Positions 1 through 5,574 of a stretch of DNA of 6,592 nucleotides are shown here, one piece after another. Source of the DNA: JAWLFY01 sp964462125 (lineage in GTDB: Bacteria; Planctomycetota; Planctomycetia; Pirellulales; Pirellulaceae); NCBI GenBank assembly GCA_964462125.1, contig CAYWXT010000286.1, positions 1 through 6,592 on the forward strand, given 5' to 3'. Below the pieces are notes generated by a model, which made no database searches, was not told where the DNA came from, and was given only the letters and a program-made list of their open reading frames with translations. Made by a program: the position numbers and the translations under genes. Position 1 is the first letter of the stretch. Each line of letters starts with the position of its first letter.

Positions 1-33
1 GGAGCCAGAGTGAAAGCGGTGGAGACAGCATGA
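1..33 (+). CDS. Possible C-terminal end of an upstream gene (partial)
   Basis: Frame 1 is open from the left edge and reads GARVKAVETA followed by TGA at 31-33. Nine bases after that stop begins a hairpin followed by five T (42-66), the arrangement expected at the end of a transcription unit. Only ten residues are visible, so no function can be assigned. The call rests only on the stop-plus-terminator arrangement and could be chance. Confidence 0.22.
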   Translation, partial: GARVKAVETA

Positions 34-41
34 ACTGTTAC

Positions 42-66
42 CGACCGAATTGCGGTCGCACTTTTT
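42..66 (+). terminator. Putative intrinsic terminator, plus strand
   Basis: A perfect 6-bp stem, CGACCG (42-47) with CGGTCG (53-58), closes a 5-nt loop. After CAC comes TTTTT (62-66). It would end transcription arriving from the left of the window. The stem is short, so strength is uncertain. Confidence 0.4.
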
Positions 67-191
67 GCCGAATTGTCGCTGTAGGGATTCTGGAGTTCTG
101 GAGGGTGTTTTGCCGAATTGTTGAGAATTTTGGAGAAGGTTCTCGCGGGGGCGGTTCGATGCCGGGGGGCGGACTGCGTTCGGTGCGCACG

Positions 192-225
192 AAAAAGTGC
201 GACCTCTCCTGTCGGGCGATCGCAC
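192..225 (-). terminator. Putative intrinsic terminator, minus strand
   Basis: Read on the minus strand, GTGCGA (225-220) pairs with TCGCAC (202-197) across a 17-nt loop and is followed directly by TTTTT (196-192). It lies about 45 bp after the TAA (271-269) of the minus-strand fragment at 269-523 and would suit that gene's original 3' end. The loop is long, which weakens the call. Confidence 0.3.
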
Positions 226-268
226 TGGCAGTCGAGAGTTCGAATCAGAGCTCGAGCGATGCGAGTGA

Positions 269-523
269 TTAGGCTTGCCGCTTCGCTTGGCCCAGGTCTC
301 GCTGGTGTTGCTCCAGCCAGTTCTCCAGGATCGAGACCGCCGGCAAGAAGTCGTATCCCTGCGTCATCATCCAATCGTCGTTCACGTCTAAAGGACTGAT
401 CGAGAGAGCAGACTCGCTCCGGTGGACGGCAGTCAAACCGGGGTGTCGCAGTAGGCGCGCGTTTCTGCAATTCTGTCCCGCGCCAAGAAAAAAGGGGTCT
501 ACGAATCGATCAGGACCAATGCG
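269..523 (-). pseudogene. Remnant with dockerin/EF-hand-like C-terminus
   Basis: The frame is open for 84 codons, from just after a TGA at 526-524 to TAA at 271-269, with no plausible start codon. The last 39 residues (codons from 388) look like genuine protein with GC-rich third positions. They begin DVNDDWMMTQGYDF and continue with PAVSILENWLEQ. The D-x-N-x-D start, the Asp about 12 residues later and the following hydrophobic helix resemble the dockerin type I/EF-hand calcium-loop repeat common at the C-termini of large exported planctomycete proteins. The spacing has one extra residue compared with the usual 12-residue loop, and the normal Gly at position 6 is Trp, so the match is imperfect. 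A terminator-like hairpin follows at 225-192. It is most likely the surviving 3' end of a decayed gene; an unrelated hypothetical protein is also possible. Confidence 0.33.
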
Positions 524-630
524 TCATGCAATTCGTTCACGTCGTCCTCGCGTCGTGGCATGACGGCGGCGAGATCGTTCCCCGCTTTCGCTATCACGGG
601 GGGAGAGGTTGCCCTGTCATGTCGGTCGAG
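499..630 (-). pseudogene. Unassigned short coding-like fragment
   Basis: The frame is open for 43 codons between a TGA at 633-631 and a TAG at 501-499. Its second half reads AKAGNDLAAVMPRREDD followed by VNELHDALVLIDS, which has the mixed, helical look of real protein. It overlaps the open frame at 269-523 by 25 nt in a different phase, and the sequence GACGTGAACGA occurs in both fragments. One possibility is a single ancestral gene broken by a frameshift; another is two unrelated pieces. The only ATG would give a 20-residue peptide, and no ribosome-binding site supports expression. The family is not recognised. Confidence 0.25.
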
Positions 631-640
631 TCACAGGGGA

Positions 641-662
641 CGCCGTTTCGGACGGCGCCGTC
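641..662. repeat. Nested palindromes
   Basis: CGCCGT (641-646) and ACGGCG (652-657) form a 6-bp stem over a 5-nt loop. This overlaps the perfect 12-bp palindrome GACGGCGCCGTC (651-662). The two structures are mutually exclusive. No function is implied. Confidence 0.4.
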
Positions 663-710
663 TCGGCATGCGGTGCGGGGGGAAGGCTGTGGGGGGTCCT
701 TCCAGTTGGA

Positions 711-848
711 TCAGGCACACGTCGTTGGCAATGCAGCCGACCCCGGGGTGGCCGGCGGGGTGGGCTCGATGAGAATGCGACCGAAGAAGTCACAGAGCAT
801 CCATTCGCTTCGACGCTTGGCACAATCGACTGCTACAATTCCGAGGTG
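711..848 (-). pseudogene. IS110-family transposase N-terminal remnant
   Basis: On the minus strand a frame open from 869 to a TGA at 713-711 contains HLGIVAVDCAKRRSEWML, then CDFFGRILIEPTP (about 848 to 755). The pattern (I)VAVDCAK, then WML-DF-G, then a short strand and a Pro matches the first RuvC-like strand and hairpin of DEDD transposases of the IS110 family as I remember them from planctomycetes. The Asp at 827-825 would be the first catalytic acidic residue. After about residue PTP the frame becomes low-complexity and stops, so only the first 30 or so residues survive. No start codon is found in this frame, and no left end or bridge-RNA-type leader is recognisable, because the sequence directly abuts another transposase fragment. 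A non-functional relic is the best reading. Identification is from memory of the family's motifs. Confidence 0.5.
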
Positions 849-979
849 CTGCGAGTCGCGGCCAGCGCCTCATCGGGTAACGGCTCGTTGACACGATCGA
901 TCCAGCCAGGTGTCCGCCGAATCGGCCATGGTGAAAGCAGCGACGGATCTTTGTCCGCGTTGGCCAACGACCGACAGAA
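848..979 (-). pseudogene. REP-associated tyrosine transposase (RAYT) C-terminal remnant
   Basis: A minus-strand frame encodes FCRSLANADKDPSLLSPWP followed by IRRTPGWIDRVNEPLPDEALAATRS. This follows the C-terminal block of planctomycete REP-associated tyrosine (Y1/IS200-like) transposases: a W-x-SL-type stretch, an acidic/polar linker, a (L)LSxWPV-x-RPxxW motif, then VNxP and an acidic-to-Leu helix ending in RRS. The conserved tail that should follow (an RG-P-G motif and a GLE-T stretch) is missing, because similarity stops near 848 where the IS110-like fragment starts. The N-terminal HUH domain and catalytic Tyr are absent, since upstream of the fragment lies the start of the divergent gene at 1050. 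It is a dead fragment. Identification is by motif memory. Confidence 0.48.
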
Positions 980-1049
980 CACTTTCGAATTGGAAGGACA
1001 CCGCTTAACCAGCAGCGTCTCTCCGCCTGATTCCCCCAAGGTTGCTCTT

Positions 1050-2672
1050 ATGAACGCCCGCGCGCTACCACACATCCTCTTGATGATTTCGGTCGGTTGG
1101 ATCTCCGCAAGCTCGCCTGTCCAGGGCCAAGACAACCAGGATGCCAACAACGATACGAGTGTGAATGCCGAGGACGCTCCGGTCGTAATCGAAATCCAAG
1201 ACGGTCCATCGGGGATCGATCCCGCGACGACAATGCCGGCAGGGCTCGCGCAGCGGGTGACCGTGCGGTTTGACGACGCTTCCTTGCGAGAGGTGGTCCA
1301 GTGGCTGCGGGAGGATCAGGGTCAGGCGGTGGTGCTGGATCGAAGCGCACTTTCCGACGAAGGAATCTCGATCAGCGAGCCGGTCACCGATCAGTTGGAC
1401 GACCACCCCCTCTACCTCTTGCTCAATCGATTGCGAACACTCGGTGTCGGCTGGGTGATGCAAGAGGATGTCCTGCACATCACCTCCTTGTCCGCCGCTG
1501 AGAGCGACTATCTCAGCACCCGATCGCACAGCGTCGGCGATCTGTTCGATGAGGGATACGAGGCGGAACGGTTGCTCCCAGCGATCGAGCGAATCGAACC
1601 TGAGTCCTGGGAGAATCTCGGCGGCTGGGGAACGATCCAACTTTTGGGCGACGTCCTGTTCGTCTACCAAAATCAACGAACGCACCGGCGAGTCGCAGGG
1701 TTGCTCGCAGCGCTGCGGGAGCATGGGCGCCGAACGCTCGTTTCGGATCCACCACAAAATCAAGCGATCCGCAATAACTTGGACCGGATCGTGTCGGCGG
1801 ATTTCCACGAGATCGCTTTGTCCGATGCCGTCGCGAATCTGGCCGAACAGGCCGAGGTGGATGCTCGGCTCGACCGAAATCAACTCCGCCGCTACGGCCT
1901 CCGCGGCCGAGAACCGGTCTCCCTCTCACTCGAAGAGCGACCCTTTCAGACGGTTCTGCGACTGCTGCTCGCCGAGCTTCAGCTCCGGCCGGTTTTGAAC
2001 GATGGCGTGCTGTGGATCACCCATGCTGATGATGCCGAGGCGGAGCTGATCGCCGCTGTGTTCGACGTGCGGGACTTGTGCCGCAACGACCAGGAATCGA
2101 GGGCGCTGAAAAGCGCGATCGAGCAGCAGACCAGCCCCGACTCCTGGGACGTGCTCGGAGGCCCAGGCGGGATCGAATTTCCCCGTCCGGGCACGATGGT
2201 GGTCAGTCAATCCGAGTCGGTCCTCGATGAGGTCGCTCAGTTGTTGGAGCAGTATCGTCAGGCGCTGCTCGGGTCCAAGCAACGCGACCGTGATGCTCGC
2301 GACGCAGAAGTGCTCACCCGGTATTACAAGATGCACGCCGCCATGGCGCAAAGCTTGCATACCCTGTTGCCCCACCTGGTGGCGAGTGACTCTTGGGCCG
2401 AGCCTGGACGATTCGGGCGGCCAGGAACGATTCTCATGGTCGATTCAGGTCCCGAACCGCTTTCGATCGCAGGTAAGCCAGCTGCGAACAGCGCCGCCGA
2501 CGCCAATCTGATCGGGGAGCAAGCGGTGCTGGTCATCCGCCACACGCGCGCTGTCCATCGTGAGATCGAAGCCGTCATTCACCGGGTGGAAAGCGGCGAC
2601 GGACCGCTGGAGATCGAGGACGCCGGCTCCATGGGCGGCGGGATGGGCGGATTCGGTGGCGGATTTTTTTGA
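1050..2672 (+). CDS. Exported protein with repeated STN/secretin-N-like modules
   Basis: The 540-residue product starts at ATG 1050, chosen because the first 26 residues form a signal peptide (basic start, hydrophobic core HILLMISVGWISA, likely cut near VQG|QD) and AAGG lies 8 nt upstream. Earlier in-frame ATGs only add atypical sequence. The protein then shows a modular pattern: an STN-like domain (about 68-146), a secretin N1-like ring-building domain (about 160-225), a second STN-like domain (241-326), a second N1-like domain (335-405) and a third N1-like domain (422-513). The N1-like units carry the recurring signature (D/E)SW(E/D)xLGG(P/W)G, a strand, then LLxxLR-type helices. The tail is Gly/Met/Phe-rich and ends GGGFF. 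No secretin beta-barrel or TonB plug follows, so it is probably a soluble or envelope-associated protein rather than a channel. The role is unknown. It is convergent with the operon on the other strand. Confidence 0.85.
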   Translation: MNARALPHILLMISVGWISASSPVQGQDNQDANNDTSVNAEDAPVVIEIQDGPSGIDPATTMPAGLAQRVTVRFDDASLREVVQWLREDQGQAVVLDRSALSDEGISISEPVTDQLDDHPLYLLLNRLRTLGVGWVMQEDVLHITSLSAAESDYLSTRSHSVGDLFDEGYEAERLLPAIERIEPESWENLGGWGTIQLLGDVLFVYQNQRTHRRVAGLLAALREHGRRTLVSDPPQNQAIRNNLDRIVSADFHEIALSDAVANLAEQAEVDARLDRNQLRRYGLRGREPVSLSLEERPFQTVLRLLLAELQLRPVLNDGVLWITHADDAEAELIAAVFDVRDLCRNDQESRALKSAIEQQTSPDSWDVLGGPGGIEFPRPGTMVVSQSESVLDEVAQLLEQYRQALLGSKQRDRDARDAEVLTRYYKMHAAMAQSLHTLLPHLVASDSWAEPGRFGRPGTILMVDSGPEPLSIAGKPAANSAADANLIGEQAVLVIRHTRAVHREIEAVIHRVESGDGPLEIEDAGSMGGGMGGFGGGFF

Positions 2673-2871
2673 ACGCAGTTCGCTTGGCTGTGACGGAAAA
2701 TGTGGGTGAAGCCGATTGGTTGTGCCTGGGCTCCGATGCGCGGTCTACCGGCTGGCAGCCTGTGCTACGGCCGTGGTGGATGAAGCGTGTCGGACACCAT
2801 TTTTGGGACGCCTTTTTCGGAAACGTGCATCGTGACAGAACGAAACCCTTCACGATCGTGCCGACGATGCG
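2673..2871. other. Convergent intergenic spacer with palindromes
   Basis: This spacer separates the 3' ends of two convergent genes. It holds the near-palindrome GTGTCGGACAC (2787-2797) followed by CATTTTT, which could act as a weak terminator for the plus-strand gene. It also holds the 10-bp palindrome CACGATCGTG (2851-2860) and, 3 nt after the stop of the minus-strand gene, a 5-bp stem (2855-2859 with 2864-2868) lacking a T tract. No strong intrinsic terminator is seen for the operon. The GTAG hairpin is listed separately. Confidence 0.45.
2747..2768 (-). repeat. REP-like GTAG hairpin
   Basis: On the minus strand GTAG (2768-2765) is followed after one base by ACAGGCT-GCC-AGCCGGT (2763-2747), a 7-bp stem with one mismatch and a 3-nt loop. 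A GTAG tetranucleotide at the foot of a stem-loop is the hallmark of REP sequences recognised by RAYT transposases. Similar short GGCTGG-AGCC palindromes are, from memory, frequent in planctomycete spacers. Repetition cannot be shown within this window. Confidence 0.42.
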
Positions 2872-3870
2872 TTAATCCGAATCGCCGGGCATGTAGTCGT
2901 CCCCGTAGCCGTAGCCGCTGGATGATCGTCCAGCCCCACGTCGACGGCGAGGTTCCGGGGCAGGTTCGAGACCGACGTCGGGGCCGAGTCCCATGCCGCC
3001 CGCTTCGAGTTCCAAACGTTGTAGTTCGAAGTCGACCACGCGGTCGGTCGCCCGAGCGCGGCGACCGAGCTGGTCGCGAAGGTTCCTCAACCGTTGCATG
3101 ACGACCTGCAGCTCGATGTGCTGGCGGCGCAACTGGTCGGTGTACTGGGCCTTCAGCACTTCACGAACCAGCGTCTTCAGTTGCTCTGCGTCGGACTCCT
3201 CAAGTGACGCGTCGGCGCGAATCACGCGGCGCACCCAATCGGCCTGCGCTTGCCACATCACTCGCGGTCCCACCTCTCGGCGTTGCTCGTCGCTCAGTCG
3301 CTGCCAGGGGCGAGACGATCCATCATCCATGTCCATCATCATTTCACCTCCATATTCTCCAGACATACCACCCCCATACATTTCCTCTTGGTCGCTCCCG
3401 CCCATCAACGAGGAAATCTTGACCTCCGGCAGGTCACGAAGGCTCTGGGGAGCGACGGTCGCCGTGCCCTTGATTTTGATCTTCTGGAAGGACAGACCAT
3501 CGTCGGCCACCTCGATCAGCTCGAGCTCAAAGTTTTGACGGTAGGGAGCCAGACGTGGATCGTCTCCCGTGGATTGATCACCTTGGCTGTCGGAACCATC
3601 AGCATCCGCGCGGTCCTCGGTGGGCGTCGTGGATCTACCGAACGGGTCGCTGCCAAAGTCCTCACCGAAGCCTTCGGAAGGATTCGCTTGATCGGTTGTC
3701 GCTTCTGCCTCGGTGTCGCGACCGAACGGATCCTCCGTAGAGTCGCCACCGAACGGATCCTCCGTCGAGGGATCTTGCGCCGAAACAATTGGCGGCGGCG
3801 TGCGGAATCCGATCTGCCACGCGGCGGTGACCATGACCAGGAGCAGTAGGAAATTCAGTAAGGATTTCAT
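2872..3870 (-). CDS. Exported acidic/coiled-coil protein, third gene of sigma-kinase operon
   Basis: The 332-residue product is not assigned to a known family. Residues 1-31 are a signal peptide (MKSLLNFLLLLVMVTAAW, probable cleavage at VSA|QD), so it is exported. Residues 34-105 are disordered and Asp/Glu/Ser/Thr-rich, with repeated (S/T)EDPFGxD and SDPFGRS units. At the DNA level ACCGAACGGATCCTCCGT occurs at 3721-3738 and 3748-3765, a 27-bp period. Residues 110-155 form a predicted beta region (FELELIEV, QKIKIKG). Residues 160-184 are Gly/Met/acidic-rich. Residues 225-290 are a charged helix likely to form a coiled coil, with many Arg and Leu, and the C-terminus is a Pro/Arg then Gly/Tyr/Asp-rich tail. 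A GAAGG lies just upstream of the ATG. It starts 48 bp after the kinase stop on the same strand, so it is probably co-transcribed and may be an extracytoplasmic partner of that pair (inference). Confidence 0.8.
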   Translation of the reverse strand: MKSLLNFLLLLVMVTAAWQIGFRTPPPIVSAQDPSTEDPFGGDSTEDPFGRDTEAEATTDQANPSEGFGEDFGSDPFGRSTTPTEDRADADGSDSQGDQSTGDDPRLAPYRQNFELELIEVADDGLSFQKIKIKGTATVAPQSLRDLPEVKISSLMGGSDQEEMYGGGMSGEYGGEMMMDMDDGSSRPWQRLSDEQRREVGPRVMWQAQADWVRRVIRADASLEESDAEQLKTLVREVLKAQYTDQLRRQHIELQVVMQRLRNLRDQLGRRARATDRVVDFELQRLELEAGGMGLGPDVGLEPAPEPRRRRGAGRSSSGYGYGDDYMPGDSD

Positions 3871-3885
3871 GTCATGCCTTCGGGT

Positions 3886-3911
3886 TTGCGAAAAGGTGCT
3901 TGCGAAAAGGT
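3886..3911. repeat. Short direct repeat between kinase and third gene
   Basis: TTGCGAAAAGGT occurs twice, at 3886-3897 and 3900-3911, with a 14-bp period, inside the 48-bp gap between the kinase stop and the next start. On the transcribed strand this gives two ACCTTTTCGCAA copies upstream of the Shine-Dalgarno region. It probably arose by slippage and has no known role. Confidence 0.5.
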
Positions 3912-3918
3912 TGATCGG

Positions 3919-5574
3919 TTAGGGAGTCGTGAAGGGAGATTCCGGGGTCCGTTGTTCGAACAGCTCCAACGTCGTTTGCATCTCAGAAACAAACGATGAT
4001 TCCGATTCGAGCGTGGCAGGCGTGGTCGGTTCCGCGGCGGTTTCGAGTTCCGCTAGCTGGTCCAGGAGACCACGAAGGTCGCGTTCGAAAACCGGTTGCC
4101 GATTGCCGACCATCGTGTCGATTGCCGTACGGGGTTCGGTCTGTTTGTACAGCTCATCCAGCTGCCGACGCCAGTGGCTGTTGGCCTGCTGCATCGAGAG
4201 CAACTCTGCGTCGGGCGTTGCGTCGGAAGCGACTCGATCCGAGGGCGGACGGAAGAAGATGGTCAATAGAATCCCCAGCAGGACGACCGCGACCGATGCC
4301 ACCGCGGCGCGGCGCAGCGACCGTCGTGCCGGCCATAACGAGTTCGCTCGCCACCAACTCCCTCCGCCGTGTGCGAGCTGGTCGAGATCGTCTTTCAGGC
4401 TGCCGCAGTTCCGGTAGCGGTCGGCCGGTCGTTTCTCCAGCAACTGCCGGATGGTTTTGGCCAGTGCCGGTGGCACTTCCGCACGGAGCCGCTCGACCGG
4501 TTCGGGCCGGACGCTACAGACCTGGTGCAGCACCGCCATCGGATGCTCGGCATCAAACGGCGGCCGGCCGGTCAGGGCGAAGTAGAGCACGGCGCCGACG
4601 CCCCAAAGATCCGCTTGGGGACCGACGACATTCCCCCGCGCCTGTTCCGGGGCCATGAAATGCGGGGTGCCCGCCAAGATGCCGCTGTGGGTCAACGTCG
4701 CATCGTCGAGCGTGCGGACCAGTCCGAAATCGGTCAGCACGGCCCGCTGGCCGTCAGCTTCACAGAGGATATTGCCTGGCTTGATGTCGCGGTGGATCAA
4801 GCCCGCCTCATGGGCGGTCGCCAGCGCCGCGCAGAGCTGCCGGCCCAGCTGGATGGTGTGGTCGATCGACAACGGGCCGCGGCGCTGCACCAGCTCCTCC
4901 AGACTGACCCCGTCGATGTAGGTCATGACCAGATAGGGAAGCGACCCTTCGGCGACGACGTCATGGATCGCCACGACGTGCGGATGCGCCAGCGCCGCGA
5001 CCGCTCGCGCCTCGCGGGCGAACCGTTCGCGAGCGGTCGCACTGGCCGCCAACTGCGGCGCCAGCAGCTTCACGGCCACGACCCGATGCAGTTGGGGATC
5101 AAACGCGCGGAACACCAGCCCCATCCCCCCGCTGCCGATCAGCCGCTCGATTTCGTAACGCCCCAGCCGACCCAACAGTTCCGGGTGCGCCGGCGGCTCC
5201 AGCAGATCGGCGGGAAACGCTTCGCCCCATGCCGATTCGGTTCCTGCCGATTCGGCCTCCGATGTTTGAGCGTCCTCCCCGTGGGGCGCGATGGCAGGGA
5301 TCGCCAGGGACGGCATCGTCTCGTCCGGCTCGGGCTCGCCGAGATACCCTGCGACCGCCTCCCACCACGACGCCGGTGCGGCCGAGTCGCTGAGCCGTCG
5401 TTGGCAACGCTTGCATTGGGCGAGGTGCTCCGCGAGCGCCCGATCAAGTTGCGCCGGGTCGAGCGAGGCTTCGGGGGTGTCGACATCGACCCACGGAGCG
5501 AGCTGGTCCAGCGCCGGGCAAACGTCACCGGCGGGAGCGGCGTCTGGCGGTGTCGGTTGAACGGGATCAGACAT
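3919..5574 (-). CDS. Membrane Ser/Thr protein kinase with N-terminal zinc-finger-like anti-sigma motif
   Basis: A 551-residue Hanks-type kinase that phosphorylates protein Ser/Thr using ATP. The start at 5574 is chosen because AGGAG lies 10 nt upstream and the ATG overlaps the sigma-factor stop. Residues 1-62 hold Cys19 and H50-x3-C54-x2-C57, the HxxxCxxC pattern of zinc-binding anti-sigma domains; an acidic linker follows to about 130. The catalytic domain spans about 140-400. It has the Gly-rich loop GSGGMG (147-152), Lys169 in AVKLL, Glu188, HRDIKPGN (261-268), DFG (282-284), a Thr/Ser-bearing activation loop, APE (308-310), DLWGVG (322-327) and Arg386, so all key residues are present. One membrane helix lies at about 423-441, followed by roughly 110 extracytoplasmic residues rich in Gln/Glu/Thr. 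These have no PASTA repeats or other recognised sensor. The anti-sigma-like N-terminus and the sigma-factor neighbour suggest the kinase controls that factor (inference). Confidence 0.95.
   Translation of the reverse strand: MSDPVQPTPPDAAPAGDVCPALDQLAPWVDVDTPEASLDPAQLDRALAEHLAQCKRCQRRLSDSAAPASWWEAVAGYLGEPEPDETMPSLAIPAIAPHGEDAQTSEAESAGTESAWGEAFPADLLEPPAHPELLGRLGRYEIERLIGSGGMGLVFRAFDPQLHRVVAVKLLAPQLAASATARERFAREARAVAALAHPHVVAIHDVVAEGSLPYLVMTYIDGVSLEELVQRRGPLSIDHTIQLGRQLCAALATAHEAGLIHRDIKPGNILCEADGQRAVLTDFGLVRTLDDATLTHSGILAGTPHFMAPEQARGNVVGPQADLWGVGAVLYFALTGRPPFDAEHPMAVLHQVCSVRPEPVERLRAEVPPALAKTIRQLLEKRPADRYRNCGSLKDDLDQLAHGGGSWWRANSLWPARRSLRRAAVASVAVVLLGILLTIFFRPPSDRVASDATPDAELLSMQQANSHWRRQLDELYKQTEPRTAIDTMVGNRQPVFERDLRGLLDQLAELETAAEPTTPATLESESSFVSEMQTTLELFEQRTPESPFTTP
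5567..5574 (-). promoter_or_regulatory. Stop/start overlap coupling sigma factor and kinase
   Basis: The minus-strand sequence ATGTCTGA contains the kinase start (5574-5572) and the sigma-factor stop TGA (5569-5567), an 8-nt overlap. An AGGAG at 5589-5585, inside the sigma gene, serves the kinase start. This arrangement normally gives translational coupling and a fixed ratio of the two proteins. Confidence 0.8.

Larger units (their letters stand above)
34..1049. other. Gene-poor region with decayed coding fragments
   Basis: No intact gene with a credible start, ribosome-binding site and codon usage was found here on either strand. Plus-strand frames of up to about 120 codons read through GC-rich sequence and give compositionally odd peptides. 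The informative content is on the minus strand: consecutive short stretches of protein-like sequence in changing frames (listed separately), interrupted by stops. Also present are a direct repeat TTTTGCCGAATTGT at 63-76 and 108-121, a tandem TTCTGGAG at 88-103, and nested palindromes at 641-662. The promoter of the 1050-2672 gene must lie in this region, but no convincing -35/-10 pair was found. Confidence 0.6.

Noticed and set aside
30..272. Plus-strand 80-codon frame with repeated FCRIV
   Set aside because: The peptide repeat comes from the direct repeat TTTTGCCGAATTGT, it runs through a terminator-like hairpin, and no ribosome-binding site is seen.
640..775. Minus-strand frame containing HPGVGCIANDVCLIQLEGP, similar to the Asp-containing motif of trypsin-like proteases
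   Set aside because: The match is short and overlaps the IS110-like frame. Neither a catalytic His (AAHC) nor a GDSGG motif is found in any frame of the surrounding sequence, so chance is more likely.
817..839. TTGGCAC ... CTGCT resembling a sigma-54 (-24/-12) site, and TACAAT at 834-839 resembling a -10 box
   Set aside because: The GG-to-GC spacing is 11 rather than 10 nt, and TACAAT has no -35 at the right distance (TTGGCA is only 11 nt away). The sequence also falls inside the IS110-like codons.
888..893. Perfect TTGACA as a -35 box for the 1050 gene
   Set aside because: No -10-like hexamer occurs 16-18 nt downstream (GTGTCC/TGTCCG), and the region is GC-rich.
609..1049. N-terminal extension of the 1050-2672 gene to an earlier ATG
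   Set aside because: The extension would bury a clear signal peptide, has atypical composition and runs across transposase remnants on the other strand.
1065..1883. Minus-strand open frame of 272 codons inside the STN-repeat gene
   Set aside because: It is antisense to a protein with a signal peptide and repeated domains, and has no recognisable domain or ribosome-binding site.
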